NCBI RefSeq assembly: GCF_014197055.1
Contig: NZ_JACIEW010000001.1
Location: forward strand, 620,001-684,000
Origin: Devosia subaequoris
GTDB lineage: Bacteria > Pseudomonadota > Alphaproteobacteria > Rhizobiales > Devosiaceae
Direction of reading: 5' to 3'
Length of the DNA stretch: 64,000 bases
The notes under the pieces: model-generated
Seen by the model: the letters and a program-made list of their open reading frames with translations, nothing else
The model's database searches: none
What the model was told of the DNA's origin: nothing
Translations under genes and position numbers: made by a program
Shown: positions 46,685-53,912 of the stretch, in pieces
How positions within the stretch are numbered: position 1 is the stretch's first letter
Layout: each line of letters opens with the position of its first letter

Positions 46685-48403
46685 TCAGCTCACCGGGAAC
46701 TGGGTGGCCTGTCCCGCCACAATGTACCAAGTCACGAATAGCGCGTTTATGAACGCTCCCGGCAGATAACTGCCGGTTCGCCGATAGGTGAAGGTGGACA
46801 GGAAGGCGATGATGGTCATCAGTGGCAGGAACTGGATGGCGATCACCGTGTTCAGCGGTTCCTCGATGCTGAACAGATGACCGGCAAACAGCAACCAGCC
46901 ATACTGGAATGCCAGGAAGACCAGAAAGCCCAGCGCCAGTGCGCCGATATTGGACAGATACTGCTTGAGGCGGCTGTCCCCGGCCACCGTCAGTCCGGTA
47001 TGCAGGCCGCGTAGCGCCAGCACGAAGAACAGGGTGAACGGCACCAGATAGACCAGCGCAATCTTGGCCTGAACCAGGCTGAGGGGCTTGAGCGCCACAA
47101 CCCAGAAGCGGAAGTCGATCTTGAAGAGGAAATCCGCTGCCAGGACAAACAGGTAGCCGATGCCGACCGTCGCCAGTGCGATCAGGATAGAACCGGAGAT
47201 ATTGCCCCGGGCGTTGACCTTTTCACCCCGCAGCACAAGTCCGACCAGGAAGACGATAAGGCCGTTCAGCACCGCCCAGAAGGCGATCTGGCTGGTAATC
47301 GTCTGCGGCAGCAGCGCCGAGGCCGGGAGAAGCTGCTCACCCCAGCCGAAGAACAGGTAGTAGGTCAGCACCGGGACAAAGGCGCTGATTGCAAAGCCGA
47401 GCCACCACTTGGCACCACGCTCCGAATGCGCCGCCTTGACCGGCGTGTCGCGCAGATGGGCGAAGGCCTGAGCGCCCAGTAGCGCCTGAAACGTGCCAGC
47501 CAGCAGCACCACGAAACCGACCAGCGCGATCAGCGTGCCAATTTCCTTCCACAACCAGATCTGGTCGGAAGACGGCAAGGGTTCGGCCCCATCCAGTGTC
47601 TCGGCGAACCAGTCGATGGAGTAACCGATGGCTTCGGGCGAGATGTGATCGCCCGGATGGGTGGTGTTGGGCATTTGGAGAATGCGGGCCGTGCCCTGGG
47701 CGATATCGCCATAGACCTGGCCAGGCACCACGGCCTGATCGGTGCCAAAGACCGCCTGCAGCTTGGGGCTGTCAGCAACATCCTGGGCCCGGTCGACATT
47801 CCACATCAGCTGCGAGAATTCGTCGTATTTGGAGAAGACGACCGCAAGATTGCGGGGCCATTCCGGGGTCCCTTCCATGGCGAAGGGTGCGCCGGTGCTC
47901 GAGCCTTCGAGCACGAGGGACTTGTAGGCGTCAGGCATGGTGGCCGCCGCCGCTAGCACGGTCCAGCCGCCCATGGAGTGGCCTTCAAGGCCAATATTGT
48001 CGGTATCGACGATGTCGAGACCGCGCAGATAGGCCAGTGCGCCGGGCCCGCCAAAGCCGTTAGCGAAGGCCGGACCGTCGGAATAGCCATGTCCGGACTG
48101 GTCGAGAGCCAGGACGACATAGCCGCGCCGCGCATATTCTATCGCAAAGCCGGACTGGGTCTCGCGGCTATTGATATAGCCGTGCACCGCCAGGATCGCC
48201 GGGGCCTTGTTTTCCGCCGAGACGCCCGGAGGCACATAGAGCAGGCCGCTCAGGACCTGGCCGTTATTGCCGTTGAAACGGATATCGCGAATGGATATGC
48301 CGCCTGATGTCTGAATGAAGTGCGCAAGCAATGCGCCGATGAGAATGATGACCCATCCTAGGTGGAACAGGCGAAGGTTCTTGTTCAGCAATTTTGCCCC
48401 CAT
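46685..48403 (-). CDS. alpha/beta hydrolase fused to a C-terminal multi-span membrane domain
   Basis: Five hundred and seventy-two residues. One membrane helix (about residues 14-32) leads to an extracytoplasmic alpha/beta hydrolase of dienelactone-hydrolase/S9 type: AILAVHGYINSRET, LDQSGHGYSDG, and the nucleophile elbow GHSMGGW, with a likely catalytic His in TTHPGDH. From about residue 290 onward there are roughly eight hydrophobic spans with no second enzyme motif that I recognise. The hydrolase may act on lipids or membrane-associated esters, and the C-terminal domain could be a permease or an anchor. The fusion is unusual; function unknown. Confidence 0.82.
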   Translation of the reverse strand: MGAKLLNKNLRLFHLGWVIILIGALLAHFIQTSGGISIRDIRFNGNNGQVLSGLLYVPPGVSAENKAPAILAVHGYINSRETQSGFAIEYARRGYVVLALDQSGHGYSDGPAFANGFGGPGALAYLRGLDIVDTDNIGLEGHSMGGWTVLAAAATMPDAYKSLVLEGSSTGAPFAMEGTPEWPRNLAVVFSKYDEFSQLMWNVDRAQDVADSPKLQAVFGTDQAVVPGQVYGDIAQGTARILQMPNTTHPGDHISPEAIGYSIDWFAETLDGAEPLPSSDQIWLWKEIGTLIALVGFVVLLAGTFQALLGAQAFAHLRDTPVKAAHSERGAKWWLGFAISAFVPVLTYYLFFGWGEQLLPASALLPQTITSQIAFWAVLNGLIVFLVGLVLRGEKVNARGNISGSILIALATVGIGYLFVLAADFLFKIDFRFWVVALKPLSLVQAKIALVYLVPFTLFFVLALRGLHTGLTVAGDSRLKQYLSNIGALALGFLVFLAFQYGWLLFAGHLFSIEEPLNTVIAIQFLPLMTIIAFLSTFTYRRTGSYLPGAFINALFVTWYIVAGQATQFPVS

Positions 48404-48505
48404 TGGCCGTTTGGAACGTCAACCGAAGGGTGGCTTATACCGCGATCCGAAACAAAATCGAATGAAAACGAAAACCTTCCACCACAAAGCGAAAGGCTAA
48501 TTCCA

Positions 48506-49525
48506 CTATGCCGGAGCCAGCGCCCGCTCTTCCACCGCTGCCAGAGCGCGGCCGAACACCTCGGGGCCGGCATTGGGACGGCAGGCGTCGACGCTGAGGA
48601 TCTGGCGGAACTGGCGGGCGCCCGGCCGGCCATTGGCGAGTCCCAACATGTGGCGGGCGATATTGTTGAGGCGGGCACCGGCCTGCAACTCATTCTCGGC
48701 GTAATCCGCCATCAACGTCATGACCCCGGTCAGATCTGGCACTGGACGGGGGTCGCCAAAGACCCGCGCATCGACTTCGGCGAGCAGCATGGGATTGTGA
48801 TAGGCGGCCCGCCCCAGCATGACGCCATCCACATGGTCGAGATGCTCCATGGTCTGGTCGATGGTTTCGATGCCGCCATTGATCGTGGTCGGCAAAGGTG
48901 CCAGCCGCTTGGCCAGCCGGTGCACGCGCGGGTAGTCGAGCGGCGGGATCGTTCGGTTTTCCTTGGGGCTGAGCCCCTTTAGCCAGGCCTTGCGGGCATG
49001 GACGTAGAGCGCATCGACGCCCGCTTCGACCATGGCGTCGGCGAAGCGATCAAGGCTCTCTTCGGTATCCTGATCGTCAATGCCGATCCGGCACTTGACG
49101 GTTACGGGTCGATCCGTGGCATCGCGCATGGCGCGAACGCAGGTGGCGACCAGCTCGGGCTCGGCCATCAGACATGCTCCGAACCGACCGGACTGGACCC
49201 GATCGGACGGGCAGCCGACATTGAGATTGATTTCGTCATAACCGAAGGTTTCAGCAATCGCCGAGGCCTTGGCCAGTTCTGCGGGGTCGGAACCGCCAAG
49301 CTGGAGCGCCACCGGATGCTCGACAGCGTGGAAGCGCAGATGGCGTTCGGCATCGCCATGCACGATGGCGCCGGAATTGACCATCTCAGTGAACAACAAG
49401 CTATGGCGCGTCAACAGGCGATGGAGGAAACGGCAGTGCCGATCCGTCCAATCCATCATCGGGGCCACCGAGAAGCGGCGGGCCCGTTGCAAGGTGATCG
49501 CGCTGTTTTGGTCAAGCTGCGGCAA
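48506..49525 (-). CDS. dusA: tRNA-dihydrouridine synthase A
   Basis: Three hundred and thirty-nine residues. The FMN-dependent TIM barrel opens RFSVAPMMDWTDRHCRF, has LNVGCPSDRVQSGRFGACLM with the catalytic Cys, VKCRIGID, VHARKAWLKGLSPKENR (a DusA hallmark), and closes INGGIET. It reduces uridines 20 and 20a in the tRNA D loop. Divergent from the stress-protein gene. Confidence 0.95.
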   Translation of the reverse strand: MPQLDQNSAITLQRARRFSVAPMMDWTDRHCRFLHRLLTRHSLLFTEMVNSGAIVHGDAERHLRFHAVEHPVALQLGGSDPAELAKASAIAETFGYDEINLNVGCPSDRVQSGRFGACLMAEPELVATCVRAMRDATDRPVTVKCRIGIDDQDTEESLDRFADAMVEAGVDALYVHARKAWLKGLSPKENRTIPPLDYPRVHRLAKRLAPLPTTINGGIETIDQTMEHLDHVDGVMLGRAAYHNPMLLAEVDARVFGDPRPVPDLTGVMTLMADYAENELQAGARLNNIARHMLGLANGRPGARQFRQILSVDACRPNAGPEVFGRALAAVEERALAPA

Positions 49526-49601
49526 AAGTCCGGCGTCCTTGGTGTGTTTTGTGTCCTGCGGCCCGAAATAGTGCGGAAGGTGCGCTCATGCAATCTCCCC
49601 A

Positions 49602-49615
49602 CTGATCTGGATCAG
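49602..49615 (+). promoter_or_regulatory. FNR/FixK-like box upstream of the universal stress protein gene
   Basis: CTGATCTGGATCAG is a 14-base palindrome and matches the FNR/FixK consensus TTGAT-N4-ATCAA except for the outer base of each half. Its centre is 67 bases before the usp ATG, which would put a class II start point (box at -41.5) about 26 bases before the ATG. Confidence 0.55.
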
Positions 49616-49675
49616 TGCGTGATGCCACGCGTTGATGTAGTGTGGGAACACAATTAAGCGTCAAGGGAGTTCGCC

Positions 49676-50125
49676 ATGTATGCCAATATCGTGTGCGGTG
49701 TCGACGGATCTGATCTCTCCAACAAGGCGCTGCGCCATGCGCTGGCGCTGGCAGCCAAGACCGGCGGCAAGGTCACTGCCGTAACCGTTACGGAACCCTC
49801 CATCATCGTTGCGCCGGGAGCCGAGATCATGATGGTGGACACCAGCTCAATCATCGAAGACCTGGACAAGGCGAAAGAAGAAACCGCCCAGAGCATCCTG
49901 ACGGACGCCGAAAAGATCGCTGGAGAAACCGGCGCCCATCTGGCGCAGATGCACGTGGCCAACAGCCACGCTGCCGAGGGAATCCTGCACGCGGCCAAGG
50001 AGCTTTCCGCCGATCTCGTCGTGATGGGCTCGCATGGCCGGCGGGGGTTGGGGCGCTTGTTACTGGGCAGTCAGGCCTCCGAAGTGCTGGCCCATGCGGA
50101 TATGCCCGTGCTGGTGGTCAAATAG
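49676..50125 (+). CDS. universal stress protein (UspA family)
   Basis: One hundred and forty-nine residues, one USP domain. It starts YANIVCGVDGSDLSNKALRHALALAAK and carries the ATP-binding run GSHGRRGLGRLLLGSQASEVLAHADMPVLVVK, so it is the nucleotide-binding kind. USPs support survival in starvation, anoxia and oxidative stress. GGGAG lies 7 bases before the ATG. The upstream FNR/FixK-like box suggests induction by low oxygen, which is typical for usp genes of this group in related rhizobia. Confidence 0.93.
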   Translation: MYANIVCGVDGSDLSNKALRHALALAAKTGGKVTAVTVTEPSIIVAPGAEIMMVDTSSIIEDLDKAKEETAQSILTDAEKIAGETGAHLAQMHVANSHAAEGILHAAKELSADLVVMGSHGRRGLGRLLLGSQASEVLAHADMPVLVVK

Positions 50126-50201
50126 AACTAACATGTCAGTGGTGGCATGGTGGCGAGAAATGGTCTAAGTCGCTCCGCATCTGTTCAAATCAGGTTCGGC
50201 C

Positions 50202-51575
50202 ATGACCCAGACCCCTCCCCGCCATGTTGCCGTCATCGATATCGGCAAGACCAACGCCAAGGTGGTGCTTATCGACAGCACCACTGGCGCGCAGATTGCC
50301 GCAGAGGGTGTGCCGAATACCATCCGCACGGACGGGCCTTATCCCCATGCCGATGTCGAGATGCTGTGGGGTTTCATTTTGAGGGCATTGAAGGGGCTGC
50401 ACCAAGACCATGGGCTCGAGGGCATCTCCATCACCACGCATGGGGCCACAGGCGCGCTGCTGGCGGGCGACGAACTGGCCCTGCCCGTACTCGATTATGA
50501 ATTTGACGGACCCGAGGCTGTCGCAGCCGACTATGCGGGCGTCCGCCCTGGCTTCAGCGAGAGCCTGTCCCCTCGTCTCCCAAACGGGCTCAACTGGGGG
50601 GCGCAGCTTTATTGGCAATCCCGAGAGTTTTCCGAGGATTTCGCCAGGGTGACGGCCATTGTGCCCTACCCGCAGTACTGGGCATGGCGACTGACAGGTG
50701 CGCTGGCGAGCGAGGTGACATCGCTCGGTTGCCATACCGATCTCTGGGCGCCGGATCGCGGCGATTTTTCCAGCATGGTCGACGCGCTGGGCTGGCGCAA
50801 CCTGTTTCCGGGTGTGCGGCCGGCTGCATCAGTCATCGGCACGCTTCAGGCGGACATTGTCTCGGAAACCGGATTGTCGACCGACACGCCGGTAACCTGT
50901 GGCATTCACGACTCCAATGCTTCGCTGGTGCCGCATCTGGGCCATCATGAGGTGCCATTCACCATCGTCTCCACCGGCACCTGGTCGATCCTGATGACGG
51001 TGGGCGGCGATACCGGGGCGCTCGATCCGGGCAGGGATAGTCTCGCCAATGTCGATGCCTATGGCCGGGCGGTACCTACGGCGCGTTTCATGGGCGGGCG
51101 GGAATTCGACACTTTAGTGCCGGACATCGCAGAGCCGACCGAGGCAGATCTGGCGTTTGTGCTAGCCAATGACGTACAGGCGCTGCCGAGTTTTGCGCCT
51201 GGCGTCGGGCCATTTGGCGACAAGACCGGGCGCTGGAGCTGTGATCCGGACAGTCTGACGCCTGGTCAGCGCACCGCGGCGGCCTCGCTTTATCTGGCGC
51301 TGATGGCGCGTGCCTGCCTGGACCTGTGCGGTCTGGGCCGCAGCATTACGCTGGAAGGGCCGTTGGCACGCAACCGGCTGTTCGGGCAGGCCCTGGCGCA
51401 ACTGAGCGGGGTGCCGGTGTTCGCGTCGGGCGATGCGACGGGAACAAGCCTGGGGGCCAGCCTGTTGTTCGGTGGGGTCTTGCCTGAAGCCGGGGGCAGC
51501 CATGCGCTTGTCCCCCTGCAAGCTGAGGGGCTTGCGGCCTATATTGAAAGGTGGAGAGAGCGCGCACAAGAGTGA
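50202..51575 (+). CDS. FGGY family carbohydrate kinase
   Basis: Four hundred and fifty-seven residues with the two-lobed FGGY fold. The N-terminal phosphate loop is VIDIGKTNAKVVLID, the catalytic segment is TCGIHDSNASLVPH, and the C-terminal lobe has ITLEGPLARNRLFGQAL and GDATGTSLGASLL. It phosphorylates a sugar or sugar alcohol with ATP. The sequence is nearer to the rhizobial fuculokinase/rhamnulokinase-like group than to xylulokinase or glycerol kinase, but the substrate cannot be fixed. No sugar transporter or isomerase gene is adjacent. Confidence 0.88.
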   Translation: MTQTPPRHVAVIDIGKTNAKVVLIDSTTGAQIAAEGVPNTIRTDGPYPHADVEMLWGFILRALKGLHQDHGLEGISITTHGATGALLAGDELALPVLDYEFDGPEAVAADYAGVRPGFSESLSPRLPNGLNWGAQLYWQSREFSEDFARVTAIVPYPQYWAWRLTGALASEVTSLGCHTDLWAPDRGDFSSMVDALGWRNLFPGVRPAASVIGTLQADIVSETGLSTDTPVTCGIHDSNASLVPHLGHHEVPFTIVSTGTWSILMTVGGDTGALDPGRDSLANVDAYGRAVPTARFMGGREFDTLVPDIAEPTEADLAFVLANDVQALPSFAPGVGPFGDKTGRWSCDPDSLTPGQRTAAASLYLALMARACLDLCGLGRSITLEGPLARNRLFGQALAQLSGVPVFASGDATGTSLGASLLFGGVLPEAGGSHALVPLQAEGLAAYIERWRERAQE

Positions 51576-51606
51576 TGCGCACGCACCCCAGCTAATGGAG
51601 CACCAT

Positions 51607-52896
51607 ATGCCATCCCCTAGACATAAAGTCGTCATTGTCGGCGGGGGATTTGGAGGCCTGTCGGCGGCCAAGGCACTCAAGAAGGCTGATGTCGATATTG
51701 TCCTGATCGATCGGCGCAATCACCATCTGTTCCAACCACTGCTCTATCAGGTCGCCACGGCGGCGCTGAGCCCGTCCGAAGTCGCGTGGCCGATCCGGCA
51801 TCTACTGCGCCGGCAGGGCAATGTGCGGGTGCTGATGGGCACAGTCATTGGCGTCGATACCGAGGCACGTGAGGTCCTGCTCGAGCACGGCGAACGCGAA
51901 GGCTATGACAGCCTGGTGCTGGCGACGGGCGCACAGGATTCTTATTTCGGCAATGACGAATGGAAGCGCTTCGCACCGGGTCTCAAAACGGTGGAGGACG
52001 CCACGGCGATCAGGCGCAAGCTGTTGCTGGCCCTTGAGGCCGCGGAACGTGAGTCTGATCCGGAACGGCGCCGGGCATTGCTGACCTTCGGAATCATTGG
52101 CGCGGGTCCAACGGGTGTCGAACTGGCGGGCGCGATCGTGGAACTGGGTCGCTCCAGCATCAAGGGACAATTTCATACACTGGACCCGGAGGCGCTTCGG
52201 GTCGTGCTGATCGAGGGTGGCGACCGGGTCCTCTCGAATTTCGACAAGGAGCTTTCGGACTACACCCACAAGGCTCTCGAAGACATGGGCGTTCAGGTGG
52301 AACTGGGCGAGATGGTCAGCTCGATAGACGCCGAGGGGATCAGCTATGGCAAACGGCGGCTGGAAACGCGCACCGTCATCTGGGCCGCTGGCGTTGCCGC
52401 AACTCCGGTTGCCGAGTGGCTAGGCATAAAGGCAGACCGCGGGGGGCAGATCAAGGTAGCGCCGGACCTGACCGTGCCTGGCCTGCCAAACGTCTACGTC
52501 GTTGGTGACGTGGCCAAGGTCAGTCGGGCCGACGGCAGACCGGTCCCGGGGGTGGCTCCGGCCGCCAAGCAGGAGGGGCAATACGCGGCAAAGGCCATTC
52601 AGGACCGACTTGCCGGGCACGAGGTCGAGCCGTTTGTGTACAAGCATGCCGGTGATCTGGCGACTATCGGGAAAAGCTCAGCGGTGATCGATTTCGGTTT
52701 CACCAAGATCAAGGGCTGGGCCGCCTGGTGGCTCTGGGGCATTGCCCATATCTATTTTCTGGTCGAAACCCGCACACGCATTTTCATCACGCTGAGCTGG
52801 CTGTGGATCTATCTCACAGGCCAGCGCAGCGCGCGGCTGATCACCCATGGGGAGGCGACGAGCCAGAAACCGCTTGATGAAGTGGACGAGGACTAG
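51607..52896 (+). CDS. ndh: type II NADH dehydrogenase (NDH-2)
   Basis: Four hundred and twenty-nine residues. The FAD loop is VVIVGGGFGGLSAAKAL, the NADH loop is GIIGAGPTGVELAGAIVEL, and the quinone-site segments HLFQPLLYQVATAALSP and VAPAAKQEGQYAAKAI are present. The C-terminal amphipathic and hydrophobic tail (WWLWGIAHIYFLVETRTRIFITLSW) anchors it to the membrane. It passes electrons from NADH to quinone without pumping protons. The ATG at 51607 is preferred because GGAG lies at the right distance; an ATG at 51595 is in frame. Confidence 0.94.
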   Translation: MPSPRHKVVIVGGGFGGLSAAKALKKADVDIVLIDRRNHHLFQPLLYQVATAALSPSEVAWPIRHLLRRQGNVRVLMGTVIGVDTEAREVLLEHGEREGYDSLVLATGAQDSYFGNDEWKRFAPGLKTVEDATAIRRKLLLALEAAERESDPERRRALLTFGIIGAGPTGVELAGAIVELGRSSIKGQFHTLDPEALRVVLIEGGDRVLSNFDKELSDYTHKALEDMGVQVELGEMVSSIDAEGISYGKRRLETRTVIWAAGVAATPVAEWLGIKADRGGQIKVAPDLTVPGLPNVYVVGDVAKVSRADGRPVPGVAPAAKQEGQYAAKAIQDRLAGHEVEPFVYKHAGDLATIGKSSAVIDFGFTKIKGWAAWWLWGIAHIYFLVETRTRIFITLSWLWIYLTGQRSARLITHGEATSQKPLDEVDED

Positions 52897-53807
52897 CGCG
52901 CGTTGAGTACCACCGTATCGGGCTTGGCCAACTCACGCTCCCGCAACCAGATATAAAGGCCGGACCCGATGACAATCGGCGCGCCGACATAGAGCCAGAC
53001 ATCCGGCGGCTGGTTGAAGATGATCCAGCTCGCCGCCGCCAGAAAGAAAATCTGGAAGTAGGAGAACGGAGCCAGCACGGTCGCTGGGGCCAGGCTCGAG
53101 GCCACCGTGATGAGCTGGTGACCGACAAAGCCAAAGACGCCGATTGAGAAGAAGACGAACCAGCCGTCGGCTGTGCTGGGGAACGACCAGAAGAACGGCA
53201 CGACCGGCAAGAGGAAGACCGTGGCAAAGATGCCTACATAGAACTGGCTGGTGGCGGCGCTGTCATAGCTGGACACCTTGCGGGTGAGCAGCATGTAGAA
53301 GGCCGTGCTGAGTGCCGCAGCAAGCGAAAGCAGGGTTGCGGGGTGGAAGGCGTCGCTGCCCGGCCGCACAATAACCAGTACACCGAGGAAGCCGACCGCG
53401 ATGGCGCTCCAACGGCGCCAGCCGACCTGTTCACCCAAGAGCGGCACCGACAGGGCGCAGATCAGCAGTGGTACGGTGAAGGCGATGGAGCCGGTAACGG
53501 TCAGTGGCAGCAACTGCACGGCGAGGAAATTGCAGCTTGTTGCGCCCAGCAGGGCCAGCGCGCGAAAGAACTGCAATCGAATATTGCCTGAGCGCACCAT
53601 CGTCCTGCCGTGGCGCGGCAGGTGTATCGTGGCGACGAGTACAAGGTGGATCGCGTAGCGCAGAAAAACGATCTGAATGAAAGAGATGCCAACCAGCCCG
53701 AGCCATTTGGCCGAGGAATCGATGCCGGTCAACATGAGATAGGCGGCAAGCGCCAAGCCGATGCCCAGCAGACGTTGCTCTGCGGGCGGAGAATAGGGAC
53801 GAGACAT
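52893..53807 (-). CDS. DMT superfamily transporter (EamA type)
   Basis: Three hundred and four residues with ten hydrophobic spans arranged as two EamA repeats; the second begins near LLSLAAALSTAFYMLLTRK. It is an inner-membrane transporter for an unknown metabolite. The stop overlaps that of ndh by four bases on the opposite strand. It lies about 105 bases downstream of the beta-mannosidase gene, with a GC-rich hairpin between them, so a shared transcript is possible but not shown. Confidence 0.9.
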   Translation of the reverse strand: MSRPYSPPAEQRLLGIGLALAAYLMLTGIDSSAKWLGLVGISFIQIVFLRYAIHLVLVATIHLPRHGRTMVRSGNIRLQFFRALALLGATSCNFLAVQLLPLTVTGSIAFTVPLLICALSVPLLGEQVGWRRWSAIAVGFLGVLVIVRPGSDAFHPATLLSLAAALSTAFYMLLTRKVSSYDSAATSQFYVGIFATVFLLPVVPFFWSFPSTADGWFVFFSIGVFGFVGHQLITVASSLAPATVLAPFSYFQIFFLAAASWIIFNQPPDVWLYVGAPIVIGSGLYIWLRERELAKPDTVVLNAR

Positions 53808-53912
53808 CTAGAGTTCCAGAGGCCGCAGAGGGTTGCGACCGCTGGCAAGGCTGGACAAGAGCGCCGCCCAAGTCAATGACCGGGCGGCATTTTCTTGTAT
53901 GGAAGCGAGGGA

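Noticed and set aside
53863-53888. Hairpin GCCGCCC and GGGCGGC between the beta-mannosidase and DMT genes
   Set aside because: Stem is only 7 bases with a 12-base loop, and the minus-strand side has no T run, so I did not call it a terminator.
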